Positions 9,228-17,278 of a DNA stretch of 64,000 nt are shown one piece after another. The DNA comes from Lachnospiraceae bacterium. Lineage in GTDB: Bacteria > Bacillota > Clostridia > Lachnospirales > Lachnospiraceae. The notes under the pieces were generated by a model. That model saw nothing but the letters and a program-made list of their open reading frames with translations. It was not told the DNA's origin and made no database searches. A program made the position numbers and the translations under genes. The stretch is from NCBI GenBank assembly GCA_021201665.1, contig JAJQEO010000075.1:1-64000 (forward strand), given 5' to 3'. The stretch's first letter is position 1, and each line of letters opens with the position of its first letter.

Positions 9228-9258
9228 GACGTCATGGAGATTTCCATGGCGTCTTTTT
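9228..9258 (+). terminator. Promoter-proximal terminator-like hairpin (possible attenuator)
   Basis: 11-bp stem (9228-9238 with 9243-9253, one G-U pair), 4-nt loop, then TTTTT. It lies 20-45 nt into the predicted leader of the Lrp/AsnC transcript, so it either attenuates that gene or ends a very short RNA. Confidence 0.6.
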
Positions 9259-9352
9259 CTATGCGCATGTCTGCGCACGCAGATTTCCGGCTGCTATTGT
9301 CGGATACGACCAACGCAGACGAGAAGGGGAATTCCCCTGTTCGATTGTATAA

Positions 9353-9385
9353 AGCCGGGCAAGAGGTTTTGCCGCTGAGGCAGCG
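9353..9385 (+). repeat. Family D repeat, copy 1
   Basis: About 33 bp starting AGCCGGGCAAGAGGTTTTG, matched with a few changes at 25373-25405. It lies between the leader hairpin and the Lrp/AsnC start. The second copy folds better than this one. Confidence 0.5.
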
Positions 9386-9415
9386 TGAAAATCCCCCGGG
9401 AAAGGAGCCTTTGAT

Positions 9416-9901
9416 ATGGATGCAATTGATCACAAAATCATTTTAGCCTTAAAGGAAAACGGACGGCGCAAGGCTTCCGATATCAGCCACGAAATCCATC
9501 TCTCCGTCTCCTCCGTGATCGAGCGGATCCGAAAGCTGGAGGCGTCCGGCGTGATCCAGGCTTATACCATCATCATGGATGACGCTAAAATCGGCAATGA
9601 TCTGACCGTGCTGATGGAAATCAGCCTGGAGCATCCTCGTTTTACAGAGCCTTTTGTGGCGTATGTGCGCGAGAATCCGCATATTGTCTCCTGTTATTAC
9701 CTGACGGGAGAGTTTGATTACATGCTGAAAATCTGCTGCCATTCTTCCCGGGAGCTGGAGGAAATTCACCGCGAGATCAAGCAGCAGGACGGAGTGCGTC
9801 TGACAAAGACCCATTATGTGCTTTGCACGGAGAAAAACAGCTTCTCCTCAATGCCGGACTTTTCAGAGGATAAATGGATGTCCGCAAAGGGAGCCTCATG
9901 A
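9416..9901 (+). CDS. Lrp/AsnC family transcriptional regulator
   Basis: 161-residue DNA-binding regulator. The N-terminal winged helix-turn-helix (residues 1-60) opens with the family signature MDAIDHKIILALKENGR. A C-terminal RAM/AsnC_trans_reg ligand-binding domain (65-150) has the GEFDYMLKI strand typical of the effector pocket. Such proteins form octamers and respond to amino acids. ATG 9416 has AAAGGAG at the right distance. Expression probably runs from the promoter at 9179 past a terminator-like hairpin. It is divergent from the aminotransferase at 7528-8874, a plausible but unproven target. Two hairpins follow the gene. Confidence 0.93.
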   Translation: MDAIDHKIILALKENGRRKASDISHEIHLSVSSVIERIRKLEASGVIQAYTIIMDDAKIGNDLTVLMEISLEHPRFTEPFVAYVRENPHIVSCYYLTGEFDYMLKICCHSSRELEEIHREIKQQDGVRLTKTHYVLCTEKNSFSSMPDFSEDKWMSAKGAS

Positions 9902-10019
9902 GGATCAGCCTCCCTGCGCCATCCTTATAAGCGAGCAGGGAAGGCGATCCGGGTACCTGCCAGTTGAGCAGGCCGAATCAGGCTGCGGCATTAAAATTTC
10001 CACTTGCAGCACCGCACAA

Positions 10020-10084
10020 AAAAGGGATTCCCGGGTTGTACTGACAGCTGTAGTCATGCCAGATTGCAACCCAGGAACCCTTTT
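10020..10084. terminator. Long imperfect inverted repeat after the Lrp/AsnC gene
   Basis: AAAAGGG-TTCC-GGGTTG (10020-10038) pairs with CAACCC-GGAA-CCCTTTT (10066-10084) around a ~27-nt loop that contains a small palindrome. It lies between convergent genes. Confidence 0.5.
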
Positions 10085-10104
10085 GCATAATATTTATCAC
10101 TGCC

Positions 10105-10150
10105 AGCCTGACTCAGAGCATCCTGCTTAAGTCAGGCTCCTCGTTTTACC
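10105..10150 (+). terminator. Intrinsic terminator between convergent Lrp/AsnC gene and leuA
   Basis: 9-bp stem AGCCTGACT (10105-10113) with AGTCAGGCT (10130-10138), followed on the plus strand by CCTCGTTTT. Confidence 0.6.
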
Positions 10151-10166
10151 TGCCTTTTAAGCGCCC

Positions 10167-11843
10167 TCACTCCTGCGCCTGCTTCACTACCATATGGTTG
10201 ATCGCCGTCAGCAGCGCGTCCACCGATGCCTTGATGATATCGACATCCAGGCCGGCGCCCCAGTGCAGCTCGCCGTCCTTGCGGGAGCGAATGCCCACAT
10301 AGGCGATCGCGCGGGAGCTGGAGCTCTGCTCCAGTGCATGCTCCTCATAGGTCATAAGATCATATTCCAGGCGGAAATGCTTCTTCATCGCGTTGCTCAC
10401 CGCATTCAGGCGGCCGTTTCCGGAGGCGACAATGACATTGGTCTTTCCGGCGCAGGTAACGGTCACCTCGGCGATGATACCATTATGCTGCTTGAAATGC
10501 ATCTCCCGGATGTTGTACGGCTCGGTGATATTCTCGAAGCGATCCTTGAACAGCTGGAAGATCTCCTCCGGCAGCAGCTCCTTATGCAGCTCGTCGGAGA
10601 CACCCTTTGCCGCGTATCCCATCGCCTCGCGCATTTTCTTCGGCAGCTTCAGGCCATAATTCTGCTCCAGGATATAGCCCACGCCGCCCTTTCCGGACTG
10701 GCTGTTGATGCGGATCACATCCGCGTCGTAGGAACGCCCGATGTCGGTCGGATCGATCGGCAGATAAGGAACTGTCCAGGTATCCAGCTGATTCTCCTCG
10801 CGATACTTCATACCCTTGGCAATCGCGTCCTGATGGGAACCGGAGAACGCTGCAAATACAAGGGCTCCTGAATAAGGACTTCTCTCGTCTACCTTCATGC
10901 CGGTATACTTCTCATACGCCTCGGATATTTTTGTCATATCGCTGAAATCCAGCTCCGGGTCAACGCCCTGTGCGTACATGTTCATCCCCAGAGTCACAAT
11001 GTCCACGTTGCCCGTTCGCTCGCCGTTTCCAAACAGAGTTCCCTCAATACGATCCGCGCCTGCGAGCATCCCCATCTCCGCGTCCGAAATGCCGCAGCCT
11101 CTGTCATTGTGCGGATGCAGGGAAATTACCACATTCTCGCGGTATTTCAGGTGGTCATTCACATACTCAATCTGGCTCGCATAGACATGGGGCATCGACA
11201 TCTGTACCGTACTCGGCAGGTTGATGATCGCCTTTCGGTCCGCCGTCGGCTGCCAGACATCCAGCACCGCATTGCAGACCTCGACTGCGTAATCCACCTC
11301 CGTGCCCGTAAAGCTTTCCGGGCTGTATTCAAAGCGGTAATTTTCTCCCGCTTCCTCCGTCAGCTGTTTTAAAAGCTTCGCGCCATCAACCGCAATCTCG
11401 AGAATTTCTTCCTTCGATTTGCGGAATACCTGCTCGCGCTGTGCCTTCGAAGTCGAATTATACACATGGACAATCGCGTTCTTCGCGCCTTTTAAAGCGT
11501 CAAAGGTCTTGCGGATGATATGCTCTCTCGCCTGCGTGAGTACCTGGATCGTCACATCGTCCGGGATCAGGTCGTCCTCAATCAGGCGGCGCAGAAACTG
11601 AAATTCCGTATCCGAAGCCGCCGGGAATCCGACCTCGATCTCCTTAAAGCCCACCTCAACCAGGAGCTTGAAAAAGCTGATCTTCTGATCCAGCGTCATC
11701 GGCACCACCAGCGCCTGGTTGCCGTCGCGCAGATCCACACTGCACCAGACGGGCGCGTGATCCACATATTCCTTCTCCGCCCACTTCATACTTCTTTCGG
11801 GCGGCATAAAATACTGACGGGTATACTTTTTTGGGTTCATCAT
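10167..11843 (-). CDS. leuA: 2-isopropylmalate synthase
   Basis: First committed enzyme of leucine synthesis: condenses acetyl-CoA with 2-ketoisovalerate. 558 residues from ATG 11843, which has AAGGAGAG upstream; the longer frame to 11930 lacks a ribosome site. The HMGL-like TIM barrel shows the metal/substrate motif SVDLRDGNQAL near residue 38, the HPHNDRGCG segment (metal-binding His) and GNGERTGN. A C-terminal LeuA dimerisation/allosteric domain holds ASGNGRLNAV. The size and the MNPKKYTRQYFMPP-type N-terminus fit the longer, yeast-like LeuA2 class. A T-box leader precedes it, so tRNA-Leu charging should control it. No other leu genes are in the window. Confidence 0.95.
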   Translation of the reverse strand: MMNPKKYTRQYFMPPERSMKWAEKEYVDHAPVWCSVDLRDGNQALVVPMTLDQKISFFKLLVEVGFKEIEVGFPAASDTEFQFLRRLIEDDLIPDDVTIQVLTQAREHIIRKTFDALKGAKNAIVHVYNSTSKAQREQVFRKSKEEILEIAVDGAKLLKQLTEEAGENYRFEYSPESFTGTEVDYAVEVCNAVLDVWQPTADRKAIINLPSTVQMSMPHVYASQIEYVNDHLKYRENVVISLHPHNDRGCGISDAEMGMLAGADRIEGTLFGNGERTGNVDIVTLGMNMYAQGVDPELDFSDMTKISEAYEKYTGMKVDERSPYSGALVFAAFSGSHQDAIAKGMKYREENQLDTWTVPYLPIDPTDIGRSYDADVIRINSQSGKGGVGYILEQNYGLKLPKKMREAMGYAAKGVSDELHKELLPEEIFQLFKDRFENITEPYNIREMHFKQHNGIIAEVTVTCAGKTNVIVASGNGRLNAVSNAMKKHFRLEYDLMTYEEHALEQSSSSRAIAYVGIRSRKDGELHWGAGLDVDIIKASVDALLTAINHMVVKQAQE

Positions 11844-11987
11844 GGCTATCGTCTCTCCTTTTCGTTTGATAAAATAATGTTTTTCGATGCAATGAAACAG
11901 TTGATGTCCATCTCCAAAACAGTAGGGCACAAATCAGTCTGCTGCGCTTAGGACACATATTTTGATGCTGTTCTAAACCGATAGACA

Positions 11988-12461
11988 AAAAAACCGCCTC
12001 TTAAGGCTTATTTACGCCCTAAGAGACGGAAGATTACAAAACCTTTCGCGGTACCACTCTCATTTATGATTGCTCATACACTCTGCGGATACGGACACGC
12101 AATTACACTGCCAGTCATATATCCTTCCCATGGTAACGGTCGGGTGCCGTCTGCGTCTACTCTTCCGCGTCTCCCATAAAATCCACTTCCTGTATCAGGC
12201 TGAATCAGATATCAGACAGGAACGATTGCTTCCTGAAGCTGCATATTTACAGCTCCTGTACTGAATCTTGATGAATCCTGGGCAGGCTCCGGATATCAGA
12301 TATCTGTGCTATGGTCGAATCCGCGAAATTTCGGACAGCCGCTCGGGAGCGAGTTCCGCCAATCCCTGATGATGTCTCGCACCAGACGACATCTCTCTGA
12401 AAAAAGAAAACAAGCGTACTATTCTCCGTCCTCGCATTTTGCAATTTGTAAAATTTTCAAC
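11988..12461 (-). promoter_or_regulatory. T-box riboswitch leader of leuA, probable leucine (CUC) specifier
   Basis: Read on the minus strand. The T-box core AGAGTGGTACCGCG (around 12050) is followed by a terminator with CCGTCTCTTA pairing to TAAGAGGCGG and a U run ending near 11988. Further 5', CAGAGAG and TGGTGCGAG form the stem I distal elements. The triplet CUC (12353-12351) directly follows GGAA on the 3' side of stem I, where the specifier loop is expected. CUC is a leucine codon, which agrees with leuA downstream. The leader is ~470 nt, longer than most T-boxes, with extra sequence between stem I and the antiterminator. The T-box call is firm; the specifier is inference. Confidence 0.88.
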
Positions 12462-12467
12462 GCGTTT

Positions 12468-12496
12468 AGTTTAGCATTGAAGAAAGGGTTTGTCAA
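12468..12496 (-). promoter_or_regulatory. sigma-A promoter of the leuA T-box leader
   Basis: Minus strand TTGACA (12491-12496), 17-bp spacer, TAAACT (12468-12473). Transcription start expected near 12461. Confidence 0.75.
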
Positions 12497-12539
12497 CCGG
12501 AAAATTCAGCCTCTGCAGCGGTAATTCAGCCGTCGGGAA

Positions 12540-15182
12540 TCAATCTTTAATCTGCGCCCCCAGCACTTCTTTCGCCTTTTCCAGCGCCGCGTCCACACCT
12601 GCCGGGTTCTTACCGCCGGCCTGCGCCATATTCGGGCGTCCGCCGCCGCCGCCGCCCACCAGGGCCGCGATGCCTTTGATGAGGTTGCCCGCGTGAGCGC
12701 CCTTCTTCATCGCGCCGTCGGTCACGGCCGCCATCAGGCTGACCTTGCCGTCCGTCACGGACGCCAGAAGCACCACGCCCTCGCCGAGCTTCGCTCGCAG
12801 CTGGTCGCCCAGGTCGCGAAGGCCGTTCATATCCACGCCCTCCAGCTTTGTCGCGAGCAGCTTCACGCCGTTCACCTCGCAGACCTGATTCATGACATCG
12901 CCGAGCGCATCCTTGGCCAGCTTGCTCTTTAAGGACTCGTTTTCGCTGTAAGCCGCTTTCAGCTCGGCCTGCAGCGCCACGATCTTCTCATGAATCCCGG
13001 CCGGGGTGGTCTTTAAGAGCTTTGCTGCGTCGGTCAGCTCCTGCTCCATCTTTCTGTAATAAGCGAATACGCCTTCTCCGGTCAGCGCCTCGATACGCCG
13101 TACACCGGCCGCCACGCCCGCCTCGGAGACGATCTTAAAGGTCGTAATTGCAGAGGTGTTTGCCACATGGGTACCGCCGCAGAGCTCTTTGGAGAAATCG
13201 CCCATGGAGACTACGCGTACCTCGCTGCCGTATTTTTCGCCGAACAGTGCCATCGCACCGGTCTTTTTGGCGTCCTCAATGCTCATGATCTCGGTCACCA
13301 CCGGAAGCGCCGCCGCGATCTCGCGGTTCACCAGCTCCTCGGTCTGCGCAATCTCTTCTGCCGTCATCGCCTGGAAATGCGCAAAGTCAAAACGCAGGCG
13401 GGTCGGTGTCACGAGGGAGCCCTTCTGCTCTACGTGAGAGCCGAGAACGGTCTTTAAAGCTTTCTGCAGCAGATGCGTCGCGCTGTGGTTGCGGCAGGTG
13501 TTTGCGCGTCCTGCCTTGTCGACCTTCAGCGTCACGGTATCTCCGGTCTTGATCATGCCCTCTGCCATATAGCCGACATGGCCATACTTGCCGCCGAGCA
13601 GATGGATCGTATCCTCTACCACAAAGCGTCCGGCCGCGCAGGAAATGGTGCCCTTGTCGCCCTCCTGGCCGCCCATGGTGCCGTAGAACGGGGTCTGCTC
13701 TGTGATCACGGTGCCGCGCACGCCCTCAGTAAGCGCCTCGGTGAGCTCGGTGTCTGTCGTAAGCACGGTAATTTTTGAATCACAGGTCAGTGTCTCATAG
13801 CCGACAAATTCTGTGGTAACTGCCGCCGGGATCTGGTCGTACACGGTCGCGTCTGCTCCCATGTAGTTCGTTGTCGCGCGGGCTGCGCGGGCCATCCGGC
13901 GCTGCTCTTCCATGCAGGCCTTAAAGCCGTCCTCGTCGATGGTATAGCCCTTCTCCTCCAGAATCTCTTTAGTCAGATCCAGCGGGAATCCATAGGTATC
14001 ATAAAGGACAAACGCATCCTTTCCTTCCAGAGTCGTTTTGCCCTCTGTGGAAAGCTTCGCTTCCAGATCGTTTAAAATCGAAAGTCCCTGATCGATCGTG
14101 CGGCTGAATTTTTCTTCCTCCTGAGAGAGAACCTTGAAGATAAACTCCTTTTTTTCTTCCAGCTCCGGATATCCTGCCTTTGAGCCCTCGATCACGGTCT
14201 CGGAAAGCTTCGAGAGGAAGCTGCCCTCGATGCCGAGCATCCGCCCATGTCTCGCCGCGCGGCGGATCAGGCGGCGCAGCACGTAGCCGCGGCCCTCGTT
14301 GGAGGGCATAATGCCGTCCGAAATCATAAATGTCGAGGAACGGATATGATCTACAATCAGGCGGATAGAGATATCCTTTTTCTCATCCGTCTTATAAACG
14401 TTCTTCGCCACCTCACAGACCTTATCGCGCAGCGCCTGGATGGTATCCACATCAAAGATGGAATCCACATCCTGCACCACCACCGCCAGGCGCTCCAGGC
14501 CCATGCCGGTGTCGATATTTTTCTGCTTCAGCGTCTCATAATTGCCGTTGCCATCATTTTCAAACTGGGTAAAGACATTGTTCCAGATCTCAATATAGCG
14601 GTCGCAGTCGCAGCCGACCGTGCAGTCTGGCTTCCCGCAGCCGTACTTCGCGCCGCGGTCATAATAAATCTCCGAGCACGGACCGCAGGGACCCGCGCCG
14701 TGCTCCCAGAAGTTATCCTCCTTGCCAAAACGGAAAATCCGCTCCGGAGCGATGCCGATCTGCTCATGCCAGATGTCCCACGCCTCATCATCGTCCTGGT
14801 AAACAGACGGATACAGGCGGTCCGGATCCAGGCCGACCACCTCGGTCAGGAATTCCCAGGACCAGGCAATTGCCTCTTTTTTGAAATAATCGCCAAAGGA
14901 AAAGTTGCCAAGCATTTCAAAAAAGGTGCCGTGACGGGCAGTCTTGCCGACATTTTCAATATCGCCTGTGCGGATACACTTCTGGCAGGTCGCCACCCGC
15001 TTTCTCGGCGGAATCTCCGCCCCCGTAAAATAAGGCTTCAAAGGCGCCATGCCCGCATTAATCAGCAGCAGACTCTTGTCATTATGCGGCACCAGTGAAA
15101 AACTGTTCATTACCAGATGATCCTTGCTCTTGAAAAAGTCCAGAAACATCTGTCTCAATTCGTTAACTCCGTATTTCTCCAC
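12540..15182 (-). CDS. alaS: Alanine--tRNA ligase
   Basis: Cytosolic class II synthetase that charges tRNA-Ala; 880 residues. The catalytic core begins LRQMFLDFF and contains the class II motif 2 region (FEMLGNFSFGDYF) and motif 3 (GLERLAVV). The editing domain has the zinc-binding HSATHLL and CGGTH signatures, and the C-terminal DHHA1 domain ends in a Gly-rich GGGGGGRPNMAQAGG segment. A four-cysteine segment (CGKPDCTVGCDCD) near residue 180 is also seen. GTG 15182 is preferred: GGAGG lies eight bases upstream and the protein then starts at the usual point. A longer frame to 15224 has no ribosome site. No T-box was found upstream, and the one at 12 kb belongs to leuA. Confidence 0.96.
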   Translation of the reverse strand: MEKYGVNELRQMFLDFFKSKDHLVMNSFSLVPHNDKSLLLINAGMAPLKPYFTGAEIPPRKRVATCQKCIRTGDIENVGKTARHGTFFEMLGNFSFGDYFKKEAIAWSWEFLTEVVGLDPDRLYPSVYQDDDEAWDIWHEQIGIAPERIFRFGKEDNFWEHGAGPCGPCSEIYYDRGAKYGCGKPDCTVGCDCDRYIEIWNNVFTQFENDGNGNYETLKQKNIDTGMGLERLAVVVQDVDSIFDVDTIQALRDKVCEVAKNVYKTDEKKDISIRLIVDHIRSSTFMISDGIMPSNEGRGYVLRRLIRRAARHGRMLGIEGSFLSKLSETVIEGSKAGYPELEEKKEFIFKVLSQEEEKFSRTIDQGLSILNDLEAKLSTEGKTTLEGKDAFVLYDTYGFPLDLTKEILEEKGYTIDEDGFKACMEEQRRMARAARATTNYMGADATVYDQIPAAVTTEFVGYETLTCDSKITVLTTDTELTEALTEGVRGTVITEQTPFYGTMGGQEGDKGTISCAAGRFVVEDTIHLLGGKYGHVGYMAEGMIKTGDTVTLKVDKAGRANTCRNHSATHLLQKALKTVLGSHVEQKGSLVTPTRLRFDFAHFQAMTAEEIAQTEELVNREIAAALPVVTEIMSIEDAKKTGAMALFGEKYGSEVRVVSMGDFSKELCGGTHVANTSAITTFKIVSEAGVAAGVRRIEALTGEGVFAYYRKMEQELTDAAKLLKTTPAGIHEKIVALQAELKAAYSENESLKSKLAKDALGDVMNQVCEVNGVKLLATKLEGVDMNGLRDLGDQLRAKLGEGVVLLASVTDGKVSLMAAVTDGAMKKGAHAGNLIKGIAALVGGGGGGRPNMAQAGGKNPAGVDAALEKAKEVLGAQIKD

Positions 15183-15576
15183 AACTACGCCTCCGTTTTT
15201 TATTTTCATAATCCTCTTGATCATTTTGCGCCGACATTCCTGGTTTCACGCGGTCTCTGCGGCAGCCACTGGCTATACGACACTTTCTGCCGCAGGCTTG
15301 TCAACAGATTATCCGCAGACTCTTATCGTGAAAAGGCTCTTGCCGTCGCGCACTGTGAATCATGATAGCACAGTGTTTTTTTTATTTCAATATAAAATCA
15401 GGCAAAATCCAGATGTTTCGGTGTTTTTTCCGATGCTCTTTCCGATGTTTTCTTCGATTTTGCCGGAACTTCTTCTCTATTGTACTTACTATCATTTTTC
15501 AGCAGGTGACATGTCTGAAAACCAGGCTATCTAAAATGTCGCTTCGCGAAATGGGCCCGGTCTGCGTCGTCAGTTT
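15183..15576. other. alaS upstream region
   Basis: 394 bp between the stop of the RNase HI fusion and the alaS start. A hairpin with stem CACTGTG/CACAGTG (15351-15375) is followed by eight T on the plus strand, although no plus-strand gene lies upstream of it. A perfect 10-bp hairpin (15566-15575 with 15579-15588) overlaps the stop codon of the fusion gene and probably ends it. A minus-strand TTGACA lies near 15300 without a good -10. Confidence 0.5.
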
Positions 15577-16626
15577 TCAACTGACGACATATTGCACAAC
15601 ATCTTCTATCAGGTCGCCCCCGTCTGCCGCGCTCGTTGCCAGACGGTCGCAGCGCTCGTTCTCCGGATGGCCGTCGTGCCCCTTTACCCAGTGCCAGGTG
15701 ATCCGGTGCGGTCCGGCCGCGGCCAGCAGCCGTTTCCAGAGGTCTACGTTTTTGACGGGGTCAGTCTTATTGCGCATCCAGTTTCGTTTGATCCAGCCGT
15801 CCAGCCAGTGCTGATTGAACGCATTGATCAGATACTGTGAATCCGAATACAGCTCGACCTCACAGGGACGGTTCAAAGCTTCCAGTCCGACAATCGCCGC
15901 CATCAACTCCATGCGGTTGTTGGTCGTTTTAATATAGCCCTGCGAAAGCTCTTTTTCATGCAATGCACCGGCAGCATCCGTATACTGTAAAACCACTCCG
16001 TAACCGCCCGGTCCGTCCGGATTGCCCCGAGCGGCTCCGTCGGTGAAAATGCGGATCGTTTTATTCGCGGTTTTCGCAGGATTCGCCGCCGGTTCTGTGA
16101 CGGGGGCAGGCTGCGTGGTTTTTTCCGATTCCTTATCCGATACAGATTGCGCGGACTCTTCCGGTTTCTGCAGCATCTCCCGGATTTGAGCAGCGACACG
16201 CTTTGACCCGGCGGCGTCGCGCCCCGCCGAGTTCACACCCACAACAATCGGATCGTTGTAGGCGAGTACCGGGAAATAAAAATCACACCTGGTCTTGTCA
16301 TTGCAAACATTGACCGGAACACCCATTTCTTTACAGTCTGTATAAATCTCCTGATTGAGTCTGTTGTCATTCGTCGCGGCGATGACCATCACGGCGCCGC
16401 AAATGTCTTCTTTGTCATATTTTTTCCGCAGGATGGTCAGCCGGCCGGCTCCCTCCAGGGTATGCAGCTCCGGATTGACCTCCGGCGCAATCACAAAAAG
16501 ATGGTCGGTAAAATCCACCAGCGCGCGAATCCGCCGCTTAGCGATCGTACCGGCTCCGACTACTACCACCTTTTTATCCGAGAGATTCACAAAAATCGGG
16601 AAGTATTTTCTATTTTTGTTTGCCAT
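15577..16626 (-). CDS. Fusion: siroheme-synthase-like (CysG/Met8 N-terminal) NAD(P)-binding domain + ribonuclease HI
   Basis: 349 residues. Residues 1-150 form a Rossmann domain typical of precorrin-2 dehydrogenase/sirohydrochlorin ferrochelatase: [24 protein letters not shown], and the [15 protein letters not shown] segment. A linker of ~40 residues rich in Ser/Glu/Pro follows. Residues ~190-340 are a complete RNase HI with all catalytic positions ([28 protein letters not shown]) and the WVKGH loop. RNase HI cleaves RNA in RNA:DNA hybrids. The C-terminal domain looks active; the N-terminal domain could be enzymatic or a redox/ligand sensor. ATG 16626 (GGTGA upstream) is chosen over 16638. 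I know of no standard role for this pairing. Confidence 0.85.
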   Translation of the reverse strand: MANKNRKYFPIFVNLSDKKVVVVGAGTIAKRRIRALVDFTDHLFVIAPEVNPELHTLEGAGRLTILRKKYDKEDICGAVMVIAATNDNRLNQEIYTDCKEMGVPVNVCNDKTRCDFYFPVLAYNDPIVVGVNSAGRDAAGSKRVAAQIREMLQKPEESAQSVSDKESEKTTQPAPVTEPAANPAKTANKTIRIFTDGAARGNPDGPGGYGVVLQYTDAAGALHEKELSQGYIKTTNNRMELMAAIVGLEALNRPCEVELYSDSQYLINAFNQHWLDGWIKRNWMRNKTDPVKNVDLWKRLLAAAGPHRITWHWVKGHDGHPENERCDRLATSAADGGDLIEDVVQYVVS

Positions 16627-16716
16627 GTAATTCACCATTTATTTTATTATGTTTTTCGTTAATTACCATTTAGAGCAGCAGACCTGTCAGAACGGCCACT
16701 CAAATTTTTCCATCAT

Positions 16717-16800
16717 TATATCATATGTCCGTACTCGCGCAGCGAGTATGGACGCAGGCCGCGCCAATCGCGCAGCGATTTTTAGTTGCGCGGCTCTCAT
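16717..16800 (+). repeat. Family A structured repeat, single unit
   Basis: 84 bp, the same length as the units at 2369-2638. Hairpin 1 arms are GTACTCGC/GCGAGTAT between GTCC and GGAC. Hairpin 2 has GCCGCGC/GCGCGGC outside and AATCGC/GCGATT inside. It lies upstream of the RNase HI fusion, transcribed away from it. Confidence 0.88.
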
Positions 16801-16925
16801 TATATCATGCACCCCCAAAAATGAAAACCTAAAATTTACAGCGAAACCGCGATCGCCGCTTTTCTTTTAAAAAACACTTGCGCCCCCCAAACCGTGATAT
16901 AAACAGATAGAAACAACCACCATTA

Positions 16926-16954
16926 CAGAAGCCCGGTAAAATCAGGAGCTTCTG
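16926..16954 (+). other. Hairpin upstream of the 14-codon ORF
   Basis: 7-bp stem CAGAAGC/GCTTCTG with a 15-nt loop. A CGGTAAAA word occurs both inside and just after it. Confidence 0.4.
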
Positions 16955-16995
16955 CGGTAAAACATTTACCTGTTAAAAAAGAAGAGGGAAACACA

Positions 16996-17040
16996 ATGAG
17001 CAAATTGAATCAGACATGGAGTATTAGAGGCGGCAAGTAA
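16996..17040 (+). CDS. Candidate small ORF, 14 residues (MSKLNQTWSIRGGK)
   Basis: ATG 16996 follows GAGGG at a good distance and the frame ends at TAA 17040. The peptide is short and basic, with one Trp and a Gly-Gly-Lys tail. Its length suits a leader or signalling peptide or a RiPP-like precursor, but no modifying enzyme, protease or transporter is adjacent. A hairpin (16926-16954) precedes it and a long perfect hairpin (17148-17184) follows. No plus-strand gene lies directly downstream. I do not recognise it and translation is unproven. Confidence 0.3.
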   Translation: MSKLNQTWSIRGGK

Positions 17041-17147
17041 ACTGTCACTGTGCAAAAAACAGTCAAAGAGAACCTCTGTCCCTTTTATTTTTCTTCCATT
17101 GAAACAGATCTTTGAGATACCGGCAATTTCGAGATATGATTGCATGA

Positions 17148-17184
17148 CCGCTGTACCGCTTATTTCCATCATCCGGTACAGCGG
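17148..17184. terminator. Perfect 11-bp hairpin between small ORF and antitoxin gene
   Basis: CCGCTGTACCG (17148-17158) pairs with CGGTACAGCGG (17174-17184). There is no strong U run; TACTGTTTT follows on the plus strand. It may end transcripts from both sides. Confidence 0.5.
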
Positions 17185-17278
17185 TACTGTTTTGCACACG
17201 GCAGCATAAGGAATTTCCCAGCTTATGCCGGGCACTGCCCGGCGCAGCGGTCGGGGGAAACAGCCAATTTCTGTCACT

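Noticed and set aside
14247-15098. Long plus-strand frame (283 codons) opposite alaS
   Set aside because: Antisense shadow of the alaS catalytic domain caused by its high GC and codon bias.
15225-15576. T-box or ribosomal leader for alaS
   Set aside because: No GGTGG-type T-box core or stem I motifs were found on the minus strand upstream of alaS.
16966-17277. 103-codon minus-strand frame starting two bases after the antitoxin stop
   Set aside because: GTG start without a ribosome site; it runs through a perfect 11-bp hairpin and over the small ORF, and has no protein-like pattern.
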